Source: DRPG01 sp964655065
GTDB lineage: Bacteria; Myxococcota_A; UBA796; GCA-2862545
Length of the DNA: 64,000 nt
Assembly (NCBI GenBank): GCA_964655065.1
Contig: CAZZLC010000035.1
Coordinates: forward strand, 1-64,000
Direction: 5' to 3'
The translations under genes were made by a program, and so were the position numbers. Positions 8,132-16,737 of this stretch are shown piece after piece (position 1 is the first letter of the stretch; every line of letters starts with the position of its first letter). The notes beneath the pieces were generated by a model that was not told the origin of the DNA, searched no databases, and worked only from the letters and a program-made list of their open reading frames with translations.

Positions 8132-8825
8132 TCATGGCATCGACGAGCCCGGTGCCCAGGTAGGCCGCCGCCCCCACCCCAAAGAACCAGGCGCCCCCTC
8201 CAAGGAGCCCCGCGACCGTGGCGAGCGAGACGATCCCGCCGAAGTGGACGAGGGAGCCCCGCCGGTGCGCCAGGTCCTTGAACGTGGCGAACGGCAGGTC
8301 CGAGAGCATGAGGATGGCGAGACCCGACATGGCGGTCGCCACCACGGTCCCCGACAGGGGCTCGGCGAGCTGACTGCCACACGACAGCAGGCTCGCCGTC
8401 GCGCCCCCGGCCATCGTGCTCGGCAGTCCCCGACTCCGGGCGGGCCACCGCCACGGACCGGGAGGGTCGTGGAAGCGCGCGAGGCGGAGCATGGTGGAGA
8501 GCGCGAAGCCCACGGCGACGACGAGACCCACGGCTCCGAGGTCTCGCAGCGCCCCGGCGTACGCCACGATCGCCGGAGCGACCCCGAAGGAGATGGCGTC
8601 GGCGAGGGTGTCGAGCAGCTCGCCGAAGCGGCTCCGCAGGTCGAGGATTCGGGCCACCGACCCGTCGGCCGCGTCCAGGAGCCCCGCGACCACGACCAGG
8701 GTAGCCGCGAGGGCCAGCCGACTCGGGGGCAGCGGCACGTCCACCACGACGAGGCAGGCGAGCACGCCGCAGGCGATGCTCGTGGCGGTCATCCAGTTCG
8801 CGGGGTTGAGGAGGTGCCGGCTCAC
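8109..8825 (-). CDS. CDP-alcohol phosphatidyltransferase, PssA-like
   Basis: 238 residues from the GTG at 8825, preceded by GGAG. The CDP-alcohol phosphotransferase signature DG-x2-AR-x8-G-x3-D-x3-D is complete (DGSVAR ... G-ELL-D-TLA-D, about residues 50-72). Several hydrophobic segments mark an integral inner-membrane enzyme. The N-terminal HLLNPANWMTATSI resembles phosphatidylserine synthases, so serine is the likeliest acceptor, but phosphatidylglycerol-phosphate or archaetidylserine-type synthases cannot be excluded. It converges on recX with a 23-base overlap. Confidence 0.85.
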   Translation of the reverse strand: MSRHLLNPANWMTATSIACGVLACLVVVDVPLPPSRLALAATLVVVAGLLDAADGSVARILDLRSRFGELLDTLADAISFGVAPAIVAYAGALRDLGAVGLVVAVGFALSTMLRLARFHDPPGPWRWPARSRGLPSTMAGGATASLLSCGSQLAEPLSGTVVATAMSGLAILMLSDLPFATFKDLAHRRGSLVHFGGIVSLATVAGLLGGGAWFFGVGAAAYLGTGLVDAMITAIRRR

Positions 8826-8943
8826 GTGCTCCGCATATCGATCCCGCCGCGACGCACTCGGTCGAGACCCCGGAACCAGACGCACGACACAACGGGACCC
8901 CGTGGCGTGGGGCCAGAGGTCCACGGATCGATACCGACCCGCC

Positions 8944-9684
8944 GTGGGCATCGAACCGTTCCTCATCCTCGGCATCGTCGTCGCGATGTTCGTCGTCCAG
9001 CTCGGGCGCGCCGCCCGGGCGGCGCTCGCGGACCGGGTCGAGTACGCGGCGCTCACCATGGACGGTGCGAACGAGCACGCAGCGCGCCTCGCGATGGCCC
9101 CGGACGTGTCGCCCCCCGTCCCTCCAGCGGCCCTCGTGCCTCTCCGAGCGACCGCCCCCGCGTGGATCCCCCCGCCCGTGCGCACCGTCCGCGCTTGGAC
9201 GTTGCACCACGACGGGCTGCACGTACGTCTCCTCGCCACCCGCCGACCCGAGCCGGCGCGTCGGGCGGTTCGGCTGGCGACGGGTGTGCGCCAACGGAAC
9301 CTCGGCCAGCATCGCGGCTGGTTCACTCCGTCGGTGTTGGTGGTGGTGACCCTTCCCCGGACCGTCGCAGCCGGCCTGCGGGTGGGCACCCGGGCCTCGG
9401 TGGTCGACGAGACCGAGCGGCTTGCGCTGAACAGTCCCGTCCTCGACCAGCTCCTCAGGGTGACCGCGCAGGACCCCGCCGCCACCCGGGCCCTGCTCGC
9501 CGAGCCTGCCGTGCACGAACCGCTCATCGAGCTGATGGCGACCCACCCGCTCTCCGTGGTGACCGGACGGGTGATCGCGCTGTGGTGCACGGTTCCCGTG
9601 GGCAACCCCGCACCGCTGGTCGGGCTGGCCGAGGAGCTCGGCCGGGCCATGCTCGACTTCGCCCGCCCCTCGGGTCGCGAATAG
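8944..9684 (+). CDS. Uncharacterised membrane-anchored protein
   Basis: 246 residues from a GTG start, with one N-terminal membrane segment (about residues 5-25, FLILGIVVAMFVVQL) followed by a soluble domain. There is a proline-rich linker near residue 60 (PPVPPAALVP), a central beta-like region (LHHDGLHVRLLAT) and a helical C-terminus. No family recognised. The gene lies 23 bases upstream of the aspartokinase gene and may be cotranscribed. No clear ribosome-binding site supports this exact start. Confidence 0.6.
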   Translation: MGIEPFLILGIVVAMFVVQLGRAARAALADRVEYAALTMDGANEHAARLAMAPDVSPPVPPAALVPLRATAPAWIPPPVRTVRAWTLHHDGLHVRLLATRRPEPARRAVRLATGVRQRNLGQHRGWFTPSVLVVVTLPRTVAAGLRVGTRASVVDETERLALNSPVLDQLLRVTAQDPAATRALLAEPAVHEPLIELMATHPLSVVTGRVIALWCTVPVGNPAPLVGLAEELGRAMLDFARPSGRE

Positions 9685-9707
9685 AAGGGTCGGGGTACGG
9701 GGGCACG

Positions 9708-10853
9708 GTGGATCGGCTGGTGGTGCAGAAGTACGGGGGCTCGTCGGTCACCGACCTCCCCCGGGTCCGCAAGGTCGCCCGGCGCATCAAGGCGAGCGTC
9801 GAGCAGGGCGTCAAGGTGGTGGCGGTGGTGTCCGCGATGGGCAACACCACCAACGAGCTGCTCGCCCTCGCCCGCCAGGCCGCCGCGTCGCCCGACCGGC
9901 GCGAGCTGGACATGTTGGTCAGCGTGGGCGAGCGGATCACGATGTCGCTGCTCGCGATGTGCCTTCACGAAGACGGCATCCGCGCCCGCTCGCTCACCGG
10001 CTCGCAGTCGGGGATCGTGACCGACGAGACCCACGCGGACGCCCGTGTGGTCGAGGTCCGCCCCGACCGCCTCCTCTCGGTGCTCGCCGAGCACGACGTG
10101 GCGATCGTAGCCGGCTTCCAGGGAGTGAGCCGGCAGCGCGAGGTGACGACGCTCGGGCGCGGAGGGTCCGACACCACCGCCGTGGTGCTCGCCGCGGCGC
10201 TGAATGCCGAGCACTGCGAGATCTGCAGCGACGTCGACGGTGTCTGGTCCGCCGATCCCCGGGTGGTCTCCGCCGCCGCACGCCGCGAGGAGATGAGCCT
10301 TCCCGTGGCGGTGGAGCTCGCGCGCGGCGGCGCGAAGGTTCTCTTCGAGGATGCCGTGCGCTTCGCCAGAGACCACGGGGTGACGATCCGCGCCGCCACC
10401 ACGTTTGGGCCGGGGGCAGGAACCCGACTCCTCGCCACGCCGTACCGCCCGCGTCGAGCCAGCGTCGACGCAGTGACCGGCGACACCCAGCTGGTCGCCA
10501 TCGCTGATGATGCATCGGCCGAGACCTGGATCCGGGCGGGCGCCCGCCTCAGGCGCAGGGGGGCCGGCGTCGCCCACCTCGACGTGCGCAATCTCCACGG
10601 CGCCTGGCCTGGCGAGGCCGAGCGGGTCGCGGTGGTGAGCGCCGTGGGCTCGGCGGTGGGGGAGTCGATCGCGCTGGCCCGACGCGGCAGCGACGAGCTC
10701 TCGGCCGCGGGAATCCCCGTACTGGCGGAAGGCGGTCACGGCGACGCGCTGTGGTGGCAGGTGGACCCGTCGGTCGCGGACGAGGCCGTGCGCGTGCTTC
10801 ACGACGCGCTCGTCGCGGCTTCCGCCTCCGACGAATTGCGCGACGACCCCTGA
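9708..10853 (+). CDS. lysC: Aspartate kinase
   Basis: 381 residues from a GTG after a G-rich Shine-Dalgarno-like run. It opens with VVQKYGGSSV, the aspartokinase signature. VVAVVSAMGNTT, GFQG, and a LGRGGSDTTAV motif (about residues 150) complete the amino-acid-kinase domain; the roughly 110 C-terminal residues fit ACT regulatory domains. It phosphorylates aspartate for lysine, threonine and methionine synthesis. At 381 residues it is slightly short for the family (around 400-450), so one ACT repeat may be reduced. A small hairpin follows the stop. Confidence 0.93.
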   Translation: MDRLVVQKYGGSSVTDLPRVRKVARRIKASVEQGVKVVAVVSAMGNTTNELLALARQAAASPDRRELDMLVSVGERITMSLLAMCLHEDGIRARSLTGSQSGIVTDETHADARVVEVRPDRLLSVLAEHDVAIVAGFQGVSRQREVTTLGRGGSDTTAVVLAAALNAEHCEICSDVDGVWSADPRVVSAAARREEMSLPVAVELARGGAKVLFEDAVRFARDHGVTIRAATTFGPGAGTRLLATPYRPRRASVDAVTGDTQLVAIADDASAETWIRAGARLRRRGAGVAHLDVRNLHGAWPGEAERVAVVSAVGSAVGESIALARRGSDELSAAGIPVLAEGGHGDALWWQVDPSVADEAVRVLHDALVAASASDELRDDP

Positions 10854-10873
10854 CGAAGCTATGACGGACCGGT

Positions 10874-10892
10874 GGAGCTCTCCGTGAGCTCC
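10874..10892 (+). terminator. Small hairpin after aspartokinase gene
   Basis: A perfect 7-base stem (GGAGCTC / GAGCTCC) with a five-base loop starts 21 bases after the lysC stop, in the 115-base gap before rpoZ. There is no T tract, so it could be a weak terminator or chance GC-rich pairing. Confidence 0.3.
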
Positions 10893-10968
10893 CGGCGGCT
10901 TCGTCCACCCTCGCGCCGCCCCCCATCCGGGACCCTGTACGCCGGTCTCGCACCGAGTTGGAGCACCC

Positions 10969-11247
10969 ATGGCCCGCATCACTGTCGAGGATTGCCTCGA
11001 GGCCGTCCCGAACCGCTTCTCGCTGGTTCTCGTGGCCGCCGAGCGCACCAAGCAGATCCTCAAGGGCGCCCAGCCCCTCATCGACAACGAGAACGACAAC
11101 AAGGAGGTCGTGACCGCGCTGCGCGAGATCGCGGCCGACAAGTTCGAGGTCGACGACACGCAGGTGCTCGCCGAGGATCGCTGGAAGCCCGCCCACCGCC
11201 AGGTCAACCCCGAGCCCGTCGACGACGAGCTCCCGCCCGAAGCTTGA
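10969..11247 (+). CDS. rpoZ: RNA polymerase omega subunit
   Basis: 92 residues, a normal length. It starts MARITVEDCLE, and has NRFSLVLVAAERTKQ and an NDNKEVVTALREIA motif, all canonical omega features. Omega promotes assembly of the beta-prime subunit and, in many bacteria, helps form a ppGpp site. The upstream 115-base gap should carry its promoter. Two further genes follow closely: a 63-residue protein 11 bases downstream, then hutU. Confidence 0.95.
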   Translation: MARITVEDCLEAVPNRFSLVLVAAERTKQILKGAQPLIDNENDNKEVVTALREIAADKFEVDDTQVLAEDRWKPAHRQVNPEPVDDELPPEA

Positions 11248-11258
11248 TCGGAGGACCG

Positions 11259-11450
11259 ATGATCCGCGCCGACATGAAGTTCGACCTCCGCACGCTAAAG
11301 CATCGCCTCCGTCGCGGCGAGATCACCCAGGCCGAGTACGACGCCTCCCTCGCGGAGCTCCCCGACGAGAGCGAGGAGCTCGAGGAGACCGAGGTGACGT
11401 TCACGGCGTCGTTTGCCGAGCGGCAGAAGGACACGACCAAGGAGTCCTGA
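11259..11450 (+). CDS. Small uncharacterised acidic protein
   Basis: 63 residues from an ATG preceded by GGAGGA (a second ATG five codons later is possible). It starts with a basic, helical part (KFDLRTLKHRLRRGEITQAEYD), then an acidic stretch (ESEELEETEV) and a charged tail. The middle resembles the short DUF-type helices that follow an R-x-G-E-I-x3-E-Y pattern in several deltaproteobacterial small proteins. It lies between rpoZ and hutU and overlaps hutU by one base (TGATG). Function unknown; cytoplasmic. Confidence 0.72.
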   Translation: MIRADMKFDLRTLKHRLRRGEITQAEYDASLAELPDESEELEETEVTFTASFAERQKDTTKES

Positions 11451-13129
11451 TGTCCCGCATCGTGCGCGCGCCTCGGGGCTCCGAGCTCACCTGTCGGGGG
11501 TGGGTCCAGGAGGCGGCCCTCCGCATGCTCATGAACAACCTCGATCCCGAGGTAGCGGAGCGCCCCGAGGACCTCGTGGTCTACGGGGGTACCGGCAAGG
11601 CCGCGCGCGACTGGGTAGCCTTCGATCGCATCGTGGCGAGCCTGAAGCGACTCGGCGACGACGAGACGCTGCTCGTCCAGTCGGGCAAGCCGGTGGGGAT
11701 CCTGCGCTCGCACCCCGATGCCCCGCGGGTGCTGATCGCGAACTCGAACCTCGTCGGTCGCTGGGCGACGTGGGAGCACTTCGCCGAGCTCGAGGCCAAG
11801 GGCCTCCTGATGTACGGGCAGATGACGGCCGGCTCCTGGATCTACATCGGCACACAGGGCATCCTCCAGGGTACCTACGAGACCTTCGTCGCCGCCGCGC
11901 GCCAGCACTTCGGCACCGAAGGGCTGACCGGTCGGCTCGTGGTCACGGGGGGCCTCGGCGGCATGGGTGGCGCCCAGCCACTCGCCGTCTCGCTCGCGGG
12001 CGGGGTCTCGCTCAACGTCGAGGTCGACCCCGCCCGGGTCCAACGCCGGCTCGACACGAAGTACCTCGACGAGGTCGCGACGGATCTCGACGACGCCCTC
12101 GCCCGCTGCGCGCGTCATCAGGCCGCCGGGGTCGGGCGCTCGGTCGGCCTCGTGGGGAACTGCGCCGAGGTGCTCCCCGAGCTCGTGCGGCGCGGGGTGT
12201 GCCCCGACCTGGTCACCGACCAGACCTCGGCCCACGATCCACTCCACGGTTACGTGCCCGCCGGCCTGTCCCTCGAGGAGGCGGCCGCCCTTCGGTGCTC
12301 CGACCCGAGAGCCTACGTCGTTCGCTCCCAGGCCTCGATGGCCGCGCACGTCGACGCCATGGTCGCGCTCGGCGAGGCAGGAGCCCACGTCTTCGACTAC
12401 GGCAACAACATCCGCGCCATGGCGGTCGACGGTGGACTCGACGAGACGCGAGCGTTCTCGTTTCCGGGCTTCGTTCCCGCCTACATCCGCCCCCAGTTCT
12501 GCGAGGGGCGGGGGCCGTTCCGTTGGGTGGCGCTCTCGGGCGATCCGGAAGACATCTTCGCCACCGATCGGGCGTTGATCGAGGCGTTTCCGAGCGACGC
12601 GGCGCTCCGCAACTGGCTCGAGCTCGCCCGCGACCGCGTGGTCTTCCAGGGCCTGCCCTCGCGCATCTGTTGGCTCGGCTACGGTGAGCGCGCGAAGGCG
12701 GGCGCCATCTTCAACGAGCTCGTGCGCACTGGCCAGGTGAAGGCCCCGATCGTGATCGGGCGCGATCATCTCGACTGCGGCTCCGTGGCGTCCCCGAACC
12801 GCGAGACCGAGGCGATGCGTGACGGCAGCGATGCCGTCGCAGACTGGCCGATCCTCAACGCGCTCGTCAACACCGCCAATGGAGCGAGCTGGGTGAGCTT
12901 CCACCACGGCGGGGGCGTGGGCATGGGCTACTCGCTGCACGCGGGCATGGTCATCGTGGCCGACGGCACCGACGCAGCCGCTCGGCGACTCGAGCGCGTG
13001 CTCACGAGCGACCCCGGCATGGGGGTCATCCGTCATGCCGACGCTGGCTACGACGAGGCCATCACCACGGCTCGGGAGCGAGGGGTGAGAATCCCGGGTG
13101 TCACGGAACTGACCGACGATGTCTCGTGA
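11450..13129 (+). CDS. hutU: Urocanate hydratase
   Basis: 559 residues, the usual length. Characteristic blocks include LRMLMNNLDPEVAE near the start, YGGTGKAARDW, GKPVGILRSHPDAPRVLIAN, MTAGSWIYIGTQGI, TGGLGGMGGAQPLA, and the NAD-site region with VGNCAEVLPEL. The C-terminal NGASWVSFHHGGGVGMGYS is diagnostic. The enzyme turns urocanate into imidazolonepropionate in histidine breakdown using NAD as an electrophile. No hutH, hutI or hutG lies nearby; instead it is coupled to a small gene after rpoZ, so the rest of the pathway must be elsewhere. Confidence 0.97.
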   Translation: MSRIVRAPRGSELTCRGWVQEAALRMLMNNLDPEVAERPEDLVVYGGTGKAARDWVAFDRIVASLKRLGDDETLLVQSGKPVGILRSHPDAPRVLIANSNLVGRWATWEHFAELEAKGLLMYGQMTAGSWIYIGTQGILQGTYETFVAAARQHFGTEGLTGRLVVTGGLGGMGGAQPLAVSLAGGVSLNVEVDPARVQRRLDTKYLDEVATDLDDALARCARHQAAGVGRSVGLVGNCAEVLPELVRRGVCPDLVTDQTSAHDPLHGYVPAGLSLEEAAALRCSDPRAYVVRSQASMAAHVDAMVALGEAGAHVFDYGNNIRAMAVDGGLDETRAFSFPGFVPAYIRPQFCEGRGPFRWVALSGDPEDIFATDRALIEAFPSDAALRNWLELARDRVVFQGLPSRICWLGYGERAKAGAIFNELVRTGQVKAPIVIGRDHLDCGSVASPNRETEAMRDGSDAVADWPILNALVNTANGASWVSFHHGGGVGMGYSLHAGMVIVADGTDAAARRLERVLTSDPGMGVIRHADAGYDEAITTARERGVRIPGVTELTDDVS

Positions 13130-13215
13130 TCCGCTCTCGATGTCACGACTCGTCGAGCGTCGAAGAAACCGGAGAGGGGGCGCGTCCGACGAGTAGAGAG
13201 ACCGAGGATTGCCCC

Positions 13216-13800
13216 ATGTCGAACCTGCTCGAGCTGACGAAGCCCCCGGAACGCATCGCCGACGACGACGAGATCAAGGCCCTGGCCGCGGTCGACCGCC
13301 GCCAGGCCGCAGACGCGCTCGTTCGACGCTACCGCGAAGGCCTGTTCCACCACGCGGCGTGGATTCTCAAGGACTGGCAGGAAGCCATCGACGTCACGCA
13401 GGACGTCTTCATCAAGGCGATGCGGGAGCCTCGGTTCTTCACGCCCGAGTTCAAGATGAAGGCCTGGCTGTACCGTGTGACGAGCAATGCGTGCTTCAAC
13501 ATGGTGCGCGACCGCAAGCGACGGGCGGCGATCCTCGAGAGCGTCCCCCAGAAATCGTCGGACGAGGCGACGCAGGCCGACGTGGTGTTCGCGAGCCAGC
13601 AGCAGGAGCGAATCCTGCAGGCGATGGACCGGCTCACCGAGAATCACCGCAAGATCTTGATGCTGCGGTACTACTCCGACCTGTCGTACGCCGAGATCGC
13701 CGACACGCTCGGCATCAAGCTCGGCACCGTGATGTCGCGGCTGTCCCGCGCGAAGATGCACCTGCAGGAAGCGCTCGACGACGACGATCTCGGAACCTGA
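13216..13800 (+). CDS. ECF-type RNA polymerase sigma factor
   Basis: 194 residues from the ATG at 13216. Region 2 is seen as ALVRRYREGLFHHAAWILKDWQEAIDVTQDVFIKA and the KAWLYRVTSNACFN promoter-melting part (residues about 40-100). Region 4 is seen as LTENHRKILMLRYYSDLSYAEIADTLG with GTVMSRLSRAK (about 140-185). It lacks region 3, as expected for group 4 factors. The gene just downstream encodes a zinc-binding membrane anti-sigma factor, so activity is probably released by an envelope or redox signal. Promoter specificity is not known. The 86 bases upstream may hold its promoter; I could not identify boxes with confidence. Confidence 0.93.
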   Translation: MSNLLELTKPPERIADDDEIKALAAVDRRQAADALVRRYREGLFHHAAWILKDWQEAIDVTQDVFIKAMREPRFFTPEFKMKAWLYRVTSNACFNMVRDRKRRAAILESVPQKSSDEATQADVVFASQQQERILQAMDRLTENHRKILMLRYYSDLSYAEIADTLGIKLGTVMSRLSRAKMHLQEALDDDDLGT

Positions 13801-13815
13801 CCACCGGGAGAGGGT

Positions 13816-14280
13816 ATGCGGTGTGCTGACGCCCAGGCGCAGCTGGCAGCGGCTCACGATGGCGAGCTCGGTCCCTCTGCCGTGAAGGTGCTCGAGGAGC
13901 ACCTGGCTCGCTGCCCTCGCTGTCGACGCTGGGACGAGGAGCTCCGCGCGCTTCCGCTCGGCGGGAGCCTGCGGGTACCGGTCGACGTTCGAAGAGAGCT
14001 CGAAGCCCGCACCGACCCCCGGCGGCTGGTGCCCGGGCCCCCACGATCCGAGCGGCGCCTGACGGTGGTCGGCGTGCTCGCCGCCGCTGCGGTGGGTGCC
14101 ATCGCGATCGGTCAGGGCGTCACCGGACGCGCGACGAACGAGCCTACGGTGGTGCACGCCCCGATCCCAGCTGACCAGTGGCGCGAAGCCGCGTTCCGGC
14201 CCGAGCACGACGAGGCTCCCGCCTACGACACCAACGTGCTCCACCTGCCGAACCCCTCGACCGATGGAGTGACCAGGTGA
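13816..14280 (+). CDS. Membrane anti-sigma factor with zinc-finger (ZAS-like) domain
   Basis: 154 residues. The N-terminus carries Cys3, an AAHDGEL motif and HLARCPRC, giving the H-x3-C-x2-C arrangement of zinc-binding anti-sigma domains. One membrane segment lies at about residues 76-98 (VVGVLAAAAVGAIAIG), followed by a roughly 55-residue periplasmic tail. Fifteen bases after the ECF sigma stop, it is almost certainly the cognate inhibitor that holds the sigma factor at the inner membrane. The signal it senses cannot be told from sequence. Confidence 0.87.
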   Translation: MRCADAQAQLAAAHDGELGPSAVKVLEEHLARCPRCRRWDEELRALPLGGSLRVPVDVRRELEARTDPRRLVPGPPRSERRLTVVGVLAAAAVGAIAIGQGVTGRATNEPTVVHAPIPADQWREAAFRPEHDEAPAYDTNVLHLPNPSTDGVTR

Positions 14281-14355
14281 CCGCGGCGGCCTGACCCTCT
14301 ACAATCCGGGGGCTCGCGCAGTCTGCGGGAGCGGGAGACGAGGCTGGAGCGCGAA

Positions 14356-15720
14356 TTGACCAGGACAGCCCGTGAGAACCCGGCGACCATCGCGCTTCTC
14401 GAGCACGTCGGGAACCAGGCGACGGGCTCGCTGTCCATCGGGTCGCCTCCCGAAGAGCGGTCACTTCACCTGCTCCGTGGCAGCCTCATCGCCGCGACCT
14501 CGTACGACGACCTGCCGCGGATGACCCAGGTCCTGCGCGCCCGAGGCATCCTCTCTCCCCGACAGGCGGCCTCCCTGCAGGCGAGAGCCTCCGAAGGAAA
14601 CGACATCTTCGGGGACCTTCTCGAGCTCGCGGGGGGCCCGGTGTTCGACGGCATCTTGCGCGACCGCTTCTACCAGAACCTCTGCGACGTGCTGTCCAGC
14701 GACGCGAGCCCCTGGTTCGCGCCCCGCCGCGGGATCTTCGTCCACAACATCCAGATGGGTCACGACACCGCCCAGCTCGTGCGGACCGCCTGCAACGACT
14801 GCGACACCGCGTCCCTCATCGACCTCGACGCCGCGATCGTGCGCGGGCCCGCCGACGCAGGCACCGGCTCCGCGCGGGCTCTGCTCGTGGCCCGGCTGGA
14901 CGACCAACCGAGGCGCGTCCGCGATCTCGTCGAAGGAAGCCCCTTCGAGCCCATCCGGGCCCGGCTGCTCATCGCGGAGCTGCTGCGCGAAGGCGTGATC
15001 GACTTCTCGGACACCGAGGTTCCCGGCCTCGAGCCGCACGTCCAGGGAGCCCAGGAGCCCCAGCTCCTCGCCTCGGTCGACGGAGCAGAGGACGGGGAGC
15101 GCGAGGTCGACGACGGGGAGCGGGAGGACGTCGACGACGGGCCTACGGAGCATGTCCCCCAGGGCCAGATGACCGACCTGCTCGGCATGGGCGAGGACCT
15201 CGAAGCATTCAGGGACCACGACCACAGCCGCGGCGGACCCGCCGAGGGACGCTTCAGCACCGAGGAGCACCACCGGGATCGCGTAGAGGTCTCGCGGTTG
15301 GAGGGACGCAGCCCCAAGCTCGCGGTGCGGTATGGCTCTCCGGTGATCACCGAGGCGGAGGCCACCACCAAGGTCCACGTCACCAACGAGGTCCTCGGCG
15401 CCGTCGTGCAGGCGTTCGACGACTCCGAGGGGGTGGGTCGGGGCCGCGCGATCGTGCAGCTGTTGGTCGACGGTGCGCCGATGCGGTTCACCGCCCTGCT
15501 GCGCGACCTTCGGGTGGACGAGGGCGGGGGGCTTCCCGAGCGGCAGGTCCTGCACAACCTCTTCGGGCGACCGGCCGGGGAACACCGCCAGCTCTTGAAC
15601 GGTGGCCTGGTGGACCTCATCGACCGGGCGCTCTCGTCCGCGGCCGACGAGCTCCCGGAAGAGCACCTGGACGAGGTCCTCACGAGGGTCGCAGGTTACC
15701 GCCAGCGGCTTGGCGTGTGA
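14356..15720 (+). CDS. DUF4388 (PATAN)-type protein with acidic linker
   Basis: About 454 residues; the TTG at 14356 has GGAG upstream but the frame is open further, so the start is unsure. Residues 1-150 (GSLSIG, LHLLRGSLIAATS, an RGILSPRQAASLQ block) fit the DUF4388 domain of gliding and signalling proteins. A highly acidic, histidine-containing linker follows (about 215-320). The C-terminal 120 residues are well ordered again (GRAIVQLLVDGAPMRFTALL, HRQLLNGGLVDLIDRALS, VAGYRQRLGV) and resemble the tail of similar myxobacterial proteins. No membrane segment. It probably scaffolds signalling proteins, an inference from the family. Confidence 0.75.
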   Translation: MTRTARENPATIALLEHVGNQATGSLSIGSPPEERSLHLLRGSLIAATSYDDLPRMTQVLRARGILSPRQAASLQARASEGNDIFGDLLELAGGPVFDGILRDRFYQNLCDVLSSDASPWFAPRRGIFVHNIQMGHDTAQLVRTACNDCDTASLIDLDAAIVRGPADAGTGSARALLVARLDDQPRRVRDLVEGSPFEPIRARLLIAELLREGVIDFSDTEVPGLEPHVQGAQEPQLLASVDGAEDGEREVDDGEREDVDDGPTEHVPQGQMTDLLGMGEDLEAFRDHDHSRGGPAEGRFSTEEHHRDRVEVSRLEGRSPKLAVRYGSPVITEAEATTKVHVTNEVLGAVVQAFDDSEGVGRGRAIVQLLVDGAPMRFTALLRDLRVDEGGGLPERQVLHNLFGRPAGEHRQLLNGGLVDLIDRALSSAADELPEEHLDEVLTRVAGYRQRLGV

Positions 15721-15744
15721 GCATCCGAGGATAGAACGCTGACC

Positions 15745-16683
15745 ATGATCGTCACCATGATCGCGACCCTCGCGCAGGCCGAACCCGGAGCGCTCGAAGC
15801 CGACGCCCCGGTTCCCGAGCTCCCCCCGCGGGAGACCGTCGACCTCGGCGCCATTCCCCCCGAGATCGCCGACATCGCTCGGTCGGTGGGCCACCTGCCC
15901 CTCCCCGAGCGCATGGCCCGGATCTCCGAGGCCATGCTCGGTCGCCCATACGTGAGCGATCCGCTCGGAGAAGGCCAGGGCGTCGATCCCGACCCGATCG
16001 CTCGCTACGACGCGTTCGACTGCCTCACCTTCACCGAGGAGGTGTTGGCGCTCTCGCTCGCGGGTGACCCCGTCCACGCCGCCCAGATCCGCCGGGACCT
16101 CCGCTATGGGCCGGAGAACACGATCGACTACGTGAATCGCCGGCACTTCATGGAGCTGCAGTGGATTCCGGGGGTGGTGCGCGACGGCTGGCTGCGGAAC
16201 ACGACCTCCGAGTACGGCGAGGTCGTGCTCCTCGAGAAGGAGGTCACCGCCTCGACCTGGCGCAGCTGGCGTCCGCGCAGGCGCTTCGCGCACACCGACG
16301 AGCAGCTTCCCTACGGGCCCATGCGGCTCGAGGTGCTCCCGCTCGCGGAGGCTCGGAAGGTTGCCGACCGCATCCGGACGGGCAGCGTGATCCTCACCGT
16401 CCGGAAGGACCGGCCGACGGTGCCCATCTGGGTCACGCACGTCAGCCTCGTGGTGCCCGGTCCCGACGACCGGCCCGTACTGCGCCACGCCACCAAGATC
16501 GGCGAGGGCGGCACCCGCGACCACAGCCTCGACTGGTACCTGCGCCACCTCGAGTCCTACACGAACTGGAAGGTGCTCGGCATCACCGTGCTCGAACCCG
16601 TAGAGCCGCTGGTGCGAAGGGCCCCGACCGCCAACACGGACGCAGCGGCCTCGACGGAAGGCATGGTCGAACCTGCGCCGTAG
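15745..16683 (+). CDS. DUF1460 amidase-like exported protein
   Basis: 312 residues. A short hydrophobic leader (MIVTMIATLAQA) precedes the mature part. The DUF1460 core is marked by YDAFDCLTFTEEVLAL with catalytic Cys93, and a later histidine in THVSLVV; RRDLRYG and NRRHFMELQW blocks also fit. Structures of this family show an NlpC/P60-like cysteine hydrolase fold, and members are annotated as N-acetylmuramoyl-L-alanine amidase-like, so cleavage of peptidoglycan peptides in the periplasm is likely. The last 25 residues are a low-complexity tail. No neighbour shares its pathway. Confidence 0.85.
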   Translation: MIVTMIATLAQAEPGALEADAPVPELPPRETVDLGAIPPEIADIARSVGHLPLPERMARISEAMLGRPYVSDPLGEGQGVDPDPIARYDAFDCLTFTEEVLALSLAGDPVHAAQIRRDLRYGPENTIDYVNRRHFMELQWIPGVVRDGWLRNTTSEYGEVVLLEKEVTASTWRSWRPRRRFAHTDEQLPYGPMRLEVLPLAEARKVADRIRTGSVILTVRKDRPTVPIWVTHVSLVVPGPDDRPVLRHATKIGEGGTRDHSLDWYLRHLESYTNWKVLGITVLEPVEPLVRRAPTANTDAAASTEGMVEPAP

Positions 16684-16737
16684 CGCGGCTGGTCGCGATC
16701 GGGTAGACTGGTAGCCGGTTCGTCAAGGAGTCGGCAC

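Noticed and set aside
8826..11207. Extension of the phosphatidyltransferase frame to over 1000 codons
   Set aside because: Upstream part is a shadow of aspartokinase and rpoZ; the GTG at 8825 with GGAG is the real start.
15000..15720. Possible frameshift in the DUF4388 protein because of the His/Asp-rich middle
   Set aside because: The frame recovers ordered, family-like sequence after the linker (QLLVDGAPMRFTALL), so the linker is simply acidic.
14461..16548. Long minus-strand frame opposite the DUF4388 and DUF1460 genes
   Set aside because: No domain matches; opposing genes are conserved.
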